Source: Aphelenchoides besseyi (Eukaryota > Nematoda > Chromadorea > Rhabditida > Aphelenchoididae). From it: DNA of 64,000 bases. Shown here one piece after another: positions 1 to 11,634 of this stretch. Within the stretch, counting starts at the first letter, position 1. Each line of letters begins with the position of its first letter. Below the pieces are notes generated by a model. The model made no database searches, was not told the DNA's origin, and worked only from the letters and a program-made list of their open reading frames with translations. The stretch is taken from the NCBI GenBank assembly GCA_024699855.1, contig JAMPIQ010000002.1, positions 806,001-870,000 of the forward strand, read 5' to 3'. A program made the translations under genes and the position numbers.

Positions 1-933
1 ATTTACAATTGCAAGATGTTCAATTCGAGTATTTGCTAAGCGATTCGACAACTTTCAAGTTAAATGGAAAGATTTGGAATGGTCGTACATGGTTCAGCAA
101 TTTGCTTTCCGGCAGATTCTTCACGGACAAGTTGGTTCTTACAAACGACTATCGCTACAATTCGACGTCAAATTTGGAGATTCAAAACGCCATTATGGTT
201 GATGGATTGATGTTGGATGATATGTGAGTTGATTAAGTGACGGCTCTAACTGTTTTGAAGGTTGTTTGGTAGCAATGCGCTTTTGGGATTCGGACCGAAC
301 GAGAATAACATTGTTTCGCAATTATTTGCGCAAAACTTGATTCCAAGTCCCATCGTTCATTTTACGTTAAGGCTCAGTGGCACTTATAGTCTGCTAAAAA
401 TCGGCGATTACGGTGATGATCATTCGTGTATAGATTGGACTGAGCACTCTTCCAAACACAAAAATAGATGGGTTCTGGAGTTGGAGAAGGTGGAATTGAA
501 TGGTATTCAATACAAGAAGAAAGTCAAGGTATGTTTCAATTAGAGTATCTCAACACATTTCCAGGCTTTAATAACCAATCATATAAAATATATCCACGTT
601 CCCTCGGAGTTTATGAACAAACTTGTTGATGCGAATATCATAAAGAAACTAAACGAGACGGAAAGTGTGATCCGAAATTTTGATTACTTTGTCGACTGCG
701 ATCAATTATTGGAGCTGCAGATGATCGTCGATGGTCGTCTATGGACCATTCCAAATTCTTTTTTACAATGGAATTCCGAAACAAACATGTGTATTCCACT
801 TTTCAAACAAATCGATCTGTCTCGTTATGATACAGAGATCGACATGATATTTGGAATGCCGTTTTTGAATCGTTTTTGTGTTAGTTTTGACTACGAAAGA
901 ATGGTCATTCGTTTGGCTGAACAAATCGAATAA
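1..933 (+). CDS. Pepsin-like (A1) aspartic protease homologue, 3' part, second active site lost
   Basis: Partial at the window edge. Exons are 1-223, 261-528 and 565-933, with introns of 37 and 36 nt. The fold is that of the A1 pepsin family: a GFGP turn (usually GLG) after the first exon, the exon-3 segment that normally carries the second catalytic DTG, a paired-Cys segment and a final FGMPFLNRFCVSFDYER that matches the family's C-terminal ILGDVFLR..YVVFD block. Where the family has A-I-V-D-T-G-T-S followed by P, this protein reads ALITNHIKYIHVP, so the aspartate is absent. The first active site lies outside the window. A non-proteolytic secreted protein is inferred. A second relative with both sites changed lies at 11635-12922. 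Confidence 0.72.
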
Positions 934-1023
934 ACTTTTTTCGTAATCCAAACGACAGTAGCCACTAAGACAGCAAGTCGGATGTTTGGTTTCAGTTTAT
1001 TTGGAGTCCACGGAAAGAAGGAT

Positions 1024-2331
1024 TTAACGGGAAATCGAAGCATTCGACTGTTTGAGATACAACAATTTGCCATCTTGTCGAATCTCAACAATTTCGAAGC
1101 GACTGTTCGGATTGTGCGTACGCACACGAAGTTGTTGATCGGTAATCAACTGCTTTCCTTCGACCAATGAGCGGATTCGAACAGTTGAAACGTGCTCGTA
1201 CAACGGGCCTTTTTGGCCATCACCAGTTTCAATCGGATCCCCTACAAACCCGTAGAAGTGGATAGAAGAAATTGAACTCACAAGTCGAAATCAAAGTGGA
1301 CGGCGATTGAATGCTCAATGGTTCCGGCTTGACTTCCGTTGGCGTAGCATAGACACTCGATGCCATGGTGTTGTTCTTGGGAGTCGAAGTCAAAGCCAAA
1401 GGTCCGGTGTTGGAAGCACGCGGAAGTTCCAGTTGTTGACTGTGATGGACCACCTCGTCTTTGATCGAATGAGACGGCGAAATCGACAGGAAACGCGCAC
1501 GATTTAACGGCGTCGGCACAGTCGGACGTGCGAGAGTTGGACGAGCCACCGCTTGAGGTGCCGAAGCCGTAAAGGATTGATGGATGTTCGAAATCGAGCG
1601 ATCCGAACGAGTTGCGATGGCGGTGCGTTCGGCCGGTGGTGGAGTGATCGAGCGTTCTTTAATGCACAGCTTTTGGTTCATTTTCATTTCTTCAGAACTC
1701 ACCACGTCCGGTCGAATGTTGAACGGGAGTACGAGAGCGCTCTAAAAGTTAAAATTGTTAAATCGACTCGATATCTCAAACTCACCACGTGCCGTACGAG
1801 TACTCAACGGTGGTGGAGTGCGTGAGCGATTCGAACCTGAAAGATTTTGTCGAAGATCAGAAGTTGGGAAGATGTAAACTCACGATCCGCCGATTGCGAG
1901 AGTTCGCGTTTCAAAAACTCTTGGTATTGACGATCCCAACTGCCGGGTTTGATGAAAAGTCGATTGACTGTCTTCTTGGAACGATTCAATTGAGCAATCT
2001 GTTCGGGAGTCAACGTACGCAACGGCGGTTGTTCGGAGTTAGCGCGAGCCGACGAACCCAGATGAGTTGGAGTGAAGTTGAGAGAACGCAAACGGTCAAT
2101 TGCACCACCACCACCACGAGCCATCGAACGACTGCGAGTGAATGGCGGATGGTAGGAAACTTGTTGAGGAAGCGGTTGAACGCTCATGCGACCGCTGAAG
2201 AAAAAATCGTTGACTTCTTAAAAAACTCACTCTGCTCCGGTATTGACGGACATCTCGAAGCGTTGGGCCGGTTGTCCCTCAATGGCACGCGTGATGCGAA
2301 CATTGACGTTTTCCAGTGGTGAGGTGGTCAT
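1024..2331 (-). CDS. Hypothetical Ser/Arg/Pro-rich protein, at least six exons
   Basis: ATG at 2331 (MTTSPLENVNVRITR...), stop at 1024. Reading across acceptable GT-AG introns gives exons roughly 2331-2232, 2196-1876, a few very short exons around 1840-1700, 1670-1285 and 1240-1024. The middle is basic and low-complexity (SRTPPPLSTRTAR, ERSITPPPAER), suggesting a disordered region. The last exon (QKGPLYEHVSTVRIRSLVEG onward) is more regular and probably folded. No family recognised. It converges on the protease-like gene ending at 933. The small middle exons are the least certain part. Confidence 0.5.
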
Positions 2332-2728
2332 CACGATATTCAGTGAGCAAAAGGAAGCAGCAGGTCAGCCAAATGCACAGACGGCAAAATGACAGGGACT
2401 TGGAAAGAGGAGTTGACTTTTATGTAAAATGCAAATTTTTTAGTCCAAAGTTTTTGTTTGTAAATCGATCATTTCAATGGCTACTTTACAGTGTTCTTTT
2501 CCAGCAATAGACTTCAGCCAAAACTTTTAAACGAACTGCTGAGTTGATGGTATCTCTTCTGTGCGTTTGGGATGCTCGTCGATACAAAATTTACATTAAC
2601 TTATTCAACATGAGCGTTTATTGTGCATAAGCGGTTCTTTGATTTGTTCAACAAGAGGACCATCGACAACTTAAAATACCCACGACTCAATGTAACCAAC
2701 TTTTTATGCCCGTTAGAGTAGTTCAGAA
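2332..2728. other. Intergenic, nothing recognised
   Basis: About 400 nt between the start of the Ser/Arg/Pro-rich gene and the end of the Cys-rich gene. No convincing coding, RNA or repeat signal was seen. Confidence 0.4.
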
Positions 2729-4775
2729 TCATAGCGAACAACAGTAACCGATGCCCTCGTCATCATTAAAGCAACATTTCGTATACTTTTCCGGCAGAAC
2801 TGTGCATTGGGCATCCAACGAACAAGCCAGAGCAAGCGTTGAGGAATCTCTCAGTTTTGCAGTCTTTTTACCTTCTGGCGAGAGTTTTGATACTGAGGAT
2901 TTGCGACTCATGGATTGAAGTCGAGAGCGAAGTTTGCGTTGTTTATTTCGCGTATCAACATCCGAGTTGCTGCTCTTGCGGCTGGTCTGATTGCACGGTT
3001 GACTTCCGTCTGAATTCAATGGCGTGCAAATACCGTAGCCGACTTTATCGTTAAAACAACAAACTCCTAAAATTAGAAGCTTAGAATTAAAGGGCTTTTT
3101 TACCGTCATCGTCAACAACAGCGCAATGATCAGTGACGAAGCACCGATTCAAATCACCTGTTTGATGTTCGGAAACAGCGGGAGCGGAAGTTGTTTGCGT
3201 ATCGCAGTTGTTCTGACACCAACCTGGAGTATTTCCGTTAGCAAAACAACATTTTGACGGTGCATTAACGGCTCTACACTGCTGCTCTACGTAACACATT
3301 GAAGCAACTCCGGCTGCTGGTGTTCGAGTGTACTTCTTGCAGTCATTTGGTTGTTGAGACTTCGAAGTACATTGACCATGAATCGTACCTTCGGACCAAC
3401 AGCACACCTTGTTGTTATCTTCACACATTGCGTCAACAAAACACCGAGGATCAACGGAAGCAGAAGCTACGTCGGAAGAACCACAAAGGTTTTTGCATTG
3501 ACCGAATGTTTCACCATTAGCTCCACAACATTTCGGTGGTGAACCGCTTAGTTTACATTGCCAATCGTTGTAACAGTTTTGCTCGTTTGGTCGAATAGTC
3601 TGTGATTTGTAAAGACCACAATATTTGGGTGCCTCGTCTTTTCGTGTGCACTGGCCATGGATGGATCCGCGTTTCCAGCAACAAACTAAGTTGTTCATAT
3701 CGTTGCAATGAATGTCGACAAAACATCGGGAATCAGTTGGTGGTAAAGGTGAAGTAGAGCTGCAGCTCGATTGACATAAACCGGGAGTATCGCCGATTAC
3801 ATAGCAACATTCCTGTGGTTGTGACAAACCGTAGAATGTACACTGAAACGAGTTGTAGCACAAATGAAGACCCGGCTGTTGAGTCAAGGATTGTAGTTGA
3901 CATTCGCTTGGAGCCAATTCACGTTTATAGCAATTGCCTGCAAAGACAAGAGTTTAGAGATGAGCAATCGGAAAATTTACCGTGAATTTCGTTCGATCGC
4001 CAACAACACACGGAGTCCGCGGTGGTACACATTTTGTCCAAAAAGCAACGATTCTCGGGTAGTGGATCATTGCACGAACGTTTACAGTAACCCCACTTCT
4101 GACCTTTTTCCGGACAGCAATTCGGTGGCTCTTTGATTCGTGAGCATTGATTCGAATTGAAACAACGTTGATGTCCGGGTCCCTGAGTTACGGACGAATT
4201 ATAACAATCTGCGGGGGCCGAATCTTTTGGACTACAATGACCGTACGATCTTCCGGTATCCCAACAGCAAACGTAGTTCGCAACTGAACATTGACCGGAG
4301 ACAAAGCCTTAAAATTGGGTTAACAGCTTTCCAGTGGGTGCTTACATCGATTTTCGTAGGGCAACGTGCTTCCTGGAACCATAGTAGTTGGCGGTTGAGT
4401 TCGAATAATTGGAGGATCAGTGACCGGCGGATTTGTGATCGGCGGTAATGTTGCGATTACAGGATCAGCGCCGGATGAATCTTCATACCAACATTCGCGT
4501 TTCCCTGGTTCTGGGCGTTTCATACAACTTCCGAAATTTGTTTCGGGTTTGAAGCAACAAGCATCATTGTACTTGGAAAGACAATTGTCGTCGTTTCGAC
4601 ATCTGATTTGACAATTCCCGCATTGTCCGTTACAACAATGACGATTCGCGTGAGAATCCGGACAATCGTTGTGAACTTTGCAGGTTTGAGCGTGAGCTAA
4701 AAGCTGTTGATTGTGAGATTGAAAGCTTTGATTACCGTAGACTACGAAGACAAGAACGAAGAGTCCGATTCGCAT
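2729..4775 (-). CDS. Secreted Cys-rich protein of alternating two-type modules
   Basis: Exons 4775-4346, 4307-3981, 3937-3104 and 3066-2729 sum to 1929 nt, 642 residues, with no internal stop. It begins with a signal peptide (MRIGLFVLVFVVYGNQ), then a compact Cys region, then a Pro/Thr linker. After that two Cys modules alternate several times. Type A reads RCFVD..C......VCCW..G.IHG.C. Type B reads C....QC.....P..CC...G.T.G.C...C. The last exon changes character: a basic Ser/Lys-rich stretch with few Cys, then a final CCFNDDEGIGYCC. Extracellular. A paralogue with the same modules is divergently placed at 9643-11312. Function unknown; a cuticle, matrix or inhibitor role is only a guess. Confidence 0.8.
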
Positions 4776-4906
4776 TTTTCAAAATGACGAGGTCGATGGA
4801 AGAAGACAGTTCAGAAGATAGTTTGATTTAATTTTTAACTACCGATTTGAAATCGTGAATTTTATGGTCCTGAATTTTGAGTGCAATAAAAGTTGAGACC
4901 TCAATT

Positions 4907-5131
4907 TTATTGGCCATTAGCTCGAAGCTCGTAAACTGTCAATGAAAACCATTGAGTTCGTCGGTCAACGTTCGATCTCCTCGCTGATGGTCGTTGAAGG
5001 ACGCCGTCAGTTTGCGTCTGATTTTCAATTTGCGTTTCCAGGTTCCAATTTCCGTGGAAGGATGATTCCAAGTTCTGCTCGATGTCGGTTTCCAGTTCGA
5101 GTGCCGATCCAATTGCCTTCAAGAATGTCAT
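4907..5131 (-). CDS. Possible small ORF, 74 residues
   Basis: Open frame starting MTFLKAIGSALELE, rich in Gln, Glu and Asn. The stop codon overlaps an AATAAA-like polyadenylation signal on the minus strand. No signal peptide and no family recognised. It could equally be chance or part of a UTR. Confidence 0.2.
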   Translation of the reverse strand: MTFLKAIGSALELETDIEQNLESSFHGNWNLETQIENQTQTDGVLQRPSARRSNVDRRTQWFSLTVYELRANGQ

Positions 5132-5495
5132 TGATATAAAGACTTGAAGTTGCTGTTGAAATAAGATAGACTATGCCAAGTTAATACGATACATGAGATG
5201 GATGCTGGTGTATAGTCAAAATGAAAAGTTCTTTTTCATCGATTGAAATCATCGGTCTTTTAAGAGCCCTTGAATTTGTCGAAAATTTTGCGGCGTTCCG
5301 TTCGATCGATTTTCAGTTTTTTTGCGTTCGGCCGCTCGGCGTCGTTTTGCATCGACACGCAACTCTTTTTGGCTTCTGATCGACCTCGGAAGTCGCAACA
5401 GCATTTTGCGTGGTCTCCAATCATTAAGAGAGTTTTTGGACGTGCGCAACGTTCATTTGATTCCGTGGAAGACGTTTCTTACTCCCGTTTTTCAG

Positions 5496-6131
5496 ACGCT
5501 GGTCGTCCAACTCGACGTCGGGAATGTTGGATTGCGCTCACCAATCGGCAATGGAAATCGAAAAGCTTTGGCTTGTAGACGAGTCGCGACAGTTTTGGGA
5601 TCAAATTGGCGAGACGTTGAAGAGCGTGAGATTTTGGTTGCCGGTTTGTCCGTGGATCAAATTCTACTTCACGGCCACAACCTGCGGCTCCAACTTTTCA
5701 ATCTTCCGTGTGACCTTCGACGAGCCGATGGATCCGAAGGACTTCGATTGCTTCTTTTGGTGCGAGAAAGATGGGGAAGTTGTGGCAGGACACAAAGGTA
5801 CAACTGTTTTCTTTCTTCTTTGATTTGAGTCTTCAGATCAACTGTTTGCATTGAATCAAGATTGGACTCTAGGACACGACTACGAGCCCATTGAGTTTCA
5901 CTGTCGAATCGTCTTCAAGTCGGGTTGTCCGTTCTGTGGACTCAGAATCAGGGACGCACAGATTGCGGAGCTCAATGAAACGATGGAACAACTGGTGAGT
6001 TTAAAATAAGGGTTGTGAGAATGTGAAATTAACTTTAGAAGCTGCAGATCAGTGACTTGAAAGAAGGACTTGAAACAAAAAAGCACGTTGAACGTCGTCG
6101 GGTAAAACTCGAAACCCACTTTTCGGAATGA
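5496..6131 (+). CDS. Hypothetical protein with C-terminal coiled coil
   Basis: Three exons are clear: one ending at the GHK codons near 5805, one about 5836-5995, and one about 6039-6131. A good acceptor (ttttcag) ends at 5495, so a further 5' exon upstream is likely; a long frame from 5322 may hold part of it. Visible protein: MEIEKLWLVDESRQFWDQIG, then EPMDPKDFDCFFWCEKDGE, then a CPFC motif in FKSGCPFCGLRIRD, ending in a heptad-like tail (ISDLKEGLETKKHVERR). No family recognised. The N-terminus is not resolved. Confidence 0.45.
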
Positions 6132-6450
6132 TTTTTCATTTGAAAGTCGTTGTTGTTTAATTTATGTTAGTTAATTGTTTTATATTGCTTAAGAATAAAC
6201 TCAAAAAAGTTACATAAGGTATTTAAGTTCAATAGAAACGCTGACCATTGAATTAAGGTCTCAGATGAACATCAACATACTCCTCGAGAGCTTTCTGACA
6301 ATCAATTAAAAATGTTTTTTGTTGCTGACCAGAAATCTAGTGAGCTTGCGTCGTGAGGAATGACAGAAAACTTGATTGCTCGCAATCACCACGCGAACAA
6401 ACTTTGTATTTTGAGTTGAAGTTTAAAAAACATCGAAAATCTGCTCATTC
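6132..6450. other. Intergenic, nothing recognised
   Basis: AT-rich spacer downstream of the coiled-coil hypothetical. No gene signal seen. Confidence 0.35.
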
Positions 6451-6730
6451 ATGAGTTTTGTTTTCGTAAAGTGGAGTTGTTCTCAATCTATTGGTTATTC
6501 TCGAGATTTCGTTTTCTTGGTGCTTTTCGTTGGTGTTAAAGCTCACGGCAACGTCGAGTGCATTAGGAATGTTCAGGTAGAGAGCTCTGAAGGATTGTAA
6601 GTTCACATCCGATGGTCTTTAATCACTTTTGTTTAGTGGATTCAAGTATTGCGCTGGTGCCGCTGAAGTGTCAAAGAAGTGGAAGAATGAGCATTTGCTG
6701 GGATTACTGGCTGTTAACGATACTAATTGA
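6451..6730 (+). CDS. Possible small secreted or membrane protein, two exons
   Basis: ATG at 6451. Exon 1 runs to 6596, a 40-nt GT-AG intron spans 6597-6636 and exon 2 ends with TGA at 6730; together 240 nt, 79 residues. A hydrophobic stretch (DFVFLVLFVGVKAHG) looks like a signal peptide or membrane segment preceded by a short N-terminal extension, so the true start may be internal or in another exon. The mature part holds two Cys. No family recognised. Confidence 0.35.
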
Positions 6731-7586
6731 AAGTCGAACACCGGTAAGTCCCACGAGATTGTTGATCGTAACTCCACAACCAAACAAGTCCAATTTATTG
6801 GAATACAGACTGAAGTTGCATGTTTTTCGGAGGAAATGGATTCCATCTTAAGCAACTTTCAGCAATCAGATTCCAATTCAATAGATGAGTCTCCAAAGAC
6901 TTGTGTCAAAACGTAGTCACGGAATAGATTCTACGTATTCAAATCCTTGTCGAAACGGAAATTAAGATAACCACCGTTCCCCTTACAAATTTGAATGTTG
7001 AAAACCTCGTAAACAGTATCACTTGGTTTGCACAGTGGCGTTATGAGCGGAATTTAACCGTCATCTCGAACTCTCAAGCAACTTTGTTGTTGCAGACATC
7101 CAGTAACAAATAAGCTTTTTTATCTCGCACATCTCACCGAATAACCAAAATGGTGAACGACAATCTCTGCATTGATCTACGGTAACAAAAAATCCAATGC
7201 AGACAAAAGAACATCGGAACGTAAACTCATTAACGGTTTTTGTCGAGAACGAAATCGGACGTTTAACTCAACAATTAGCTGAATGGCGAATAACAAGAAA
7301 ATCATGATTCTCAAGATCTCCATCAGTCTAATGGGAAAGACTTGACATTTACCATCGAAACTAATTGGTGTTTTCCGCTGCTACCTGAACGTCGTAAACA
7401 ACCTCGCGAGTTCCACCTGTGACGCAAAATTTTATCAGTCAGCGGACCGAAAATGTTCGTCTTTACACCCTCCGATCGTTCTCTCTTGGGACGATAGAAA
7501 GCGCCTTCATTGCACCTGTTGCTGCTCGTTTTTAGCGTTTCTTTCTGAGCTCTTTTGCTTCCATCTGCTGAACGTTTTCTTTTCAG
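6731..7586. other. Intergenic, nothing recognised
   Basis: About 850 nt. Only short shadow frames, with no consistent exon chain. The last 25 nt are a pyrimidine-rich tract ending in the acceptor at 7586. Confidence 0.35.
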
Positions 7587-7800
7587 ATGTCGTCGACTAC
7601 CGAGAGCCAAAATTTGACTGTCGATCATTCTCAAGAATACAACGAAAAGGAACCCAAAAAAGAAGGCCAATGGGACAAAGTCTCCGATGAAGTAAGTCAA
7701 TGGGCTTCAATTGGAGTCGTAGATGGAATTTTAGAAGAAGGAAGAAGCCGCCGAGGAAGCGAAAATTTCATTTGAGCCACTAGTCGGAAACAAGAAGTGA
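7587..7800 (+). CDS. Small charged protein, 56 residues, two exons
   Basis: The exons 7587-7691 and 7735-7800 join in frame across a 43-nt GT-AG intron. The protein begins MSSTTESQNLTVDHSQEYNE and ends KISFEPLVGNKK; it is hydrophilic with Lys/Glu-rich middle segments and no Cys. The start codon sits immediately after a strong acceptor (ttttcag), so the 5' end of the mRNA is probably made by a 5'UTR intron or trans-splicing. No family recognised. Confidence 0.5.
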
Positions 7801-8151
7801 AGTCAATTGATCGTGCTGTTTGAAGCGTTTTAATAAACAAAAGTTGTTGTCCATATCCTAGATGAAAGAACAGTACAGAAAAAGCAAAAACTTCGAAAAC
7901 TACCTCGTGGTCTTAAACTTTAAAACAAGTAATGTTTTTATGATTACACTCACCAGGCTTTCTTATTTCTTAATTTGAAAGCTCGACATTCATGGACCTA
8001 AGCAGCTGCAAAAGTTCCGACTCCGAACGTAGAATTGTGATCAGACCGTCGGATTAAAATTTTTCTTCCGCCGATTTCACGTGAATTTGTAATTCAAGAA
8101 CGATAGAATTTTCAACTTCCACGCAAACAAGCAAAGATAAAACAAGGCTTA
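7801..8151. other. Intergenic, nothing recognised
   Basis: Spacer between the small charged-protein gene and the CAP remnant. No gene signal. Confidence 0.3.
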
Positions 8152-9434
8152 ATGATAGAGAATAATCAATTGTTAAGCTTTTCGACTTCATCCGGCACTT
8201 CAACTCAAAGCTCAACGATCGTTTCAGATTCAACACCAACTTTGGTTCTAACTTCTTCAAGCACCGTATCCGTTGGAACGACTTTGATCGATACAACCAC
8301 TACCACGGTCAGTGCGTCGGAAACAACGACCGTTCGCCTAATTACCGTGCTCACTGAATTGCCTACTGAAGAGCAATCAAGCACGACTTTGAAGCCCACG
8401 ACTACGACATTCCGCACAACAACCACGTGCGCTAATAGCGACATCACTCCAGCACGAATGGTCGCAATACTGGCGACTGTACGAAGAGGTAATCAACATA
8501 AAATGGCGGCTAATCTTCTAGTAGGAATCACCGACACACAACGTACGATTGCGCTTGATAGTCACATGAAAAATGTTCGGAAGTTGCACTCGGCAATGCA
8601 TTGAATCGAAATGGAACCAAATTGTCATCCGCCACGAACATAATGAAACTTTCTTATTCAAAATTGGTGGAATTGTATGCTCAATATAAGGCCGATTCGT
8701 GTGATTGGTCTCACAGCTAGGTCAACGGAACAACAAACAATCTTTGCGCCTACGTTTCAACTGGTGGCTATTTGCATGCTGGTAATTGGAGGTGAAGCAA
8801 TTAAGTTTATTTCCAGTTCAGACACTACTCTCACCAATTCTTTCCATTCATGGTACACAGAATTGAAACACTTGGGTCAGTACATGTTGATTCTCGACTG
8901 CTCAAATCACGATCACTTCACCGAAGTTGCTGGAATTTGGTCGAAGAGTTGGGTGGTGCCGTTTCTAGATGTCCATGTAAGTGTACGAATCTATCAATCC
9001 GTAGAAAAGTTGTTTTAAGAAAACCCCCGCCCTTTAGCCGCCCATTTGGCGGCTTTCCGTCTAAAAGTTGTGTCCCGATCATCCTAGATCCGACTCGCTG
9101 CAAAGTGGTCGGGTTCCTTTCAACTTAATTCGTTGTTCATCACGTTTCTCCAATAAACCGCATCATTAGATCGCTCGATTCAATTTTTGAGTAAAGAAGT
9201 CGGTAACTTTACATAAGTTCTGAACTTAAACTCCTGCTCTCATCTCTCGCAGCAATGAACGGAATCAAATATGAAGCCGGCAACTTCGACATGTACCTTG
9301 TTTGCAGTTTTTACAAACCCTCTGCAGACGTTTTGGGACGACAAATCTATGAGCCCGGACCTTCGGCTTCGAATTGTCCCGCGAACACGAACCCAGATTC
9401 CGTTCGCGGTCTTTGCGAAATCGCAGATTCATAA
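8152..9434 (+). pseudogene. CAP/SCP-domain secreted protein with Thr-rich stalk, decayed
   Basis: A Ser/Thr mucin-like run (about 8180-8430) leads into CANSDITPARMVAILATVRR, which matches the start of nematode CAP (SCP/TAPS) domains. Further pieces in changing frames also match the domain: TLTNSFHSWYTELKHLG at about 8830, HFTEV then WSKS at about 8920, and LGGAVSRCPC in the next frame. The final exon from about 9253 carries YLVCSFYKP...VLGRQIYEPGPSASNCP, the C-terminal CAP signature, and ends at 9434. Getting from one piece to the next needs frame changes and crosses stops near 8604 and 8940-8960. The exon gap 8985-9252 is longer than other introns here and contains a GC-rich hairpin near 9038, possibly an insertion. 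A badly resolved real gene cannot be excluded. Confidence 0.55.
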
Positions 9435-9642
9435 TTGAAAGAAGATTTTGCTCTGTCAATAAAAAAACTTGCATCCAAATCACTCGATCATTTCATCATA
9501 TAATCGACTTGTAATGCAGTCGATAGAATTTTATTCTCGATTTTTACGATCGACAATTAATTTCCGATTCGTAGGTCTATACAGTAAGGTCATAAAACTG
9601 AACGCTTTAAAAGACGTGAGAAGCCTCGGGATTTGAAAGAAA

Positions 9643-11312
9643 ATGCGGTGGATTCTTTTGCTTGTTTTGCTTCTTAAGTTCGTTTATTCTCGTAAGTTTC
9701 TTGGATCCTCTGACTAATCCAATGGTTTAGAAGAGACATACGTGCTGCCGTCCAATTACACGGCATGTAAGTATAATTCAAAACAGTAAGTTCAGACCTG
9801 TTGACCATAGGCTTCTTGACATTGCAGAGCTTATGCGGCCGAGTGCAACGATCCGATGCTTCCACGTTGTTGTCCGACCAACAAACAGGATATTTACGTT
9901 TGTGGTGATTGCCATCGACGCTGCAACAATATGCACGATTGCAACGTGGCAGTGGATGTTTGTTGCAAAGACACGGGAAAAAACTTCGGTTACTGCTATA
10001 AGGTATATGCGAAAGAAAAAAGTCAATTGTCACAATTTAGTTTGAAAACCCCGACGATTGTCCCGATCCGGTGCCCAGAGGTCCCATACCAATTATACTG
10101 CCGGAATCTGGTCAATCGACTAAGACTCCAATCCCAGCAACTCAAGCACCTACCACTCAGGCGTCATTAACTCGCGGACAATTGACCGGCGATCTCCGAT
10201 GTTTTTCTGACGTTCAATGCGGCAAATCGGAGCTTATTTGTTGTTGGAAACCGCAAGCAATTCACGGCAAATGCATGTGGAAATCAGAGGCTTCCAACTG
10301 TAAACGCTCAACAATACCACCGGGAGTCACGTATTGCTACACGGACGATCACTGTCGACTTTCGAATGCTCCGTCGAAATGTTGTGGTACAGTTGGTGAG
10401 ACGTTTGGTCAATGCAAAAGAAGTTGTGAGCTTGAAACGTCGACTATCGCTTTCACAACCACGAAAATAAAGTGTATGAGCGATGAAGAATGTGGAGAAA
10501 GGATAATATGTTGTTGGAATGAAGACACTCGCTCCGGAATCTGTACGTCCAGTATCGTTTCGATGGATTGCAAGCGAGCACCAGTTACTTCATCAACAAC
10601 AATTGCTCAACCATCAACCACCGTCCAACCAGCACTACAATATTGTCAAGATGATAGCGAATGTCGAAGAGCAGCCGGAAAACCAAAATGTTGTGGAGCA
10701 ACGAACACAACGAAAGGCATTTGTGATTCCGGTTGTCAAGTCAATGATCCTCGATGTTTCGTCGATTTGATGTGCGGAGATATTGGACGTCATGTTTGTT
10801 GTTGGAATGAAAAGAGAGTTCATGGAATGTGCACGTTGAGATCATTTACTCAAAACGATTGTGATCGTTACAAACCATTGAATGACGAACATAAATGTTA
10901 CAACAACGAACAATGTCAATGGGCCTACATGAAGCCGATGTGTTGTGGTGGTGGGGGCGACAAGATCGGACGTTGTCGTGATTCATGTACTCCCGACTCA
11001 CCGCCACAATTACGGAAGTTCTGCAACGGTCGTTGTTGCGACCTGTTTGAGTCGTGTCAGACCTGGAAACGCAGAGGTCACTGTCTTCGGAATGTTAAGT
11101 TCATGTGGCCCAATTGTCCCGCGAGTTGTGGTTGGAAGTGTCGTGAAGATCATCCGCAACTTTTGATGAAGATTTCCATTTTGAACATCAAGAAGGATAG
11201 CGTTCTATGTGCAGACTATCTTCCTGACTGTTCACTCCGTACACAATCCGATTCGTGCACCGTTGATTGGGAGACTTATCGTTTCTGTCCGTTGAGTTGT
11301 TTGCTTTGTTAA
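9643..11312 (+). CDS. Secreted Cys-rich alternating-module protein with two C-terminal ShKT domains
   Basis: Exons 9643-9691, 9731-9786, 9829-10002 and 10041-11312 give 1551 nt, 516 residues. Signal peptide MRWILLLVLLLKFVYS. A Cys-rich first segment (CHRRCNNMHDC...CC) is followed by a Pro/Thr linker, then the same two alternating modules as the divergent neighbour at 2729-4775: type A (RCF.DV.C....ICCW....IHG.C) and type B (CY.DDHCR....P.KCC...GETFGQC). The last ~75 residues hold two complete six-Cys ShKT patterns, CCDLFESCQTWKRRGHC and CADYLPDCSLRTQSDSC with their C...C..C ends. ShKT domains are common in nematode secreted proteins. Role unknown; it may act outside the cell in the cuticle or secretions. 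Confidence 0.85.
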
Positions 11313-11634
11313 GAATATAAACTCGATCAGCTTGTTTGTTTTGAATCACTTCCCTTTTAGGTCGATTAGACGAGTTAACTTGCCGTTTGGCAATTCCATG
11401 TTCTGTTCGATCAAAACCTTTTCAATTTCTACTAATCGCTTCGATTGCATCGCACGGGATAATCCATGTGAATCTCCAATTAGTCGTTGCGGTTCGCCGA
11501 AACCGAATTCGAAACATTCGTTTTGCGATCACGCTTCGAACATCATCCTTTCAATTGGATAGTTTGTTTTTGCGTACAGGCGTGTGGTGCTCGAACGTTT
11601 TTGTTTCGATATTCGCGCTCTCAAGCGCCGCACA

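Noticed and set aside
1307..2322. Plus-strand frames opposite the Ser/Arg/Pro-rich gene
   Set aside because: Exon borders, codon pattern and Pro/Ser repeats fit the minus strand; the plus frames are shadows.
5322..5828. 168-residue plus frame as one exon of the coiled-coil gene
   Set aside because: The frame that joins onto the downstream exons is a different one; most of this frame overlaps it and looks like a shadow.
9030..9055. Histone-type 3' stem-loop
   Set aside because: The palindrome GCCGCCCATTTGGCGGC does not match the histone stem-loop consensus and no histone gene is near.
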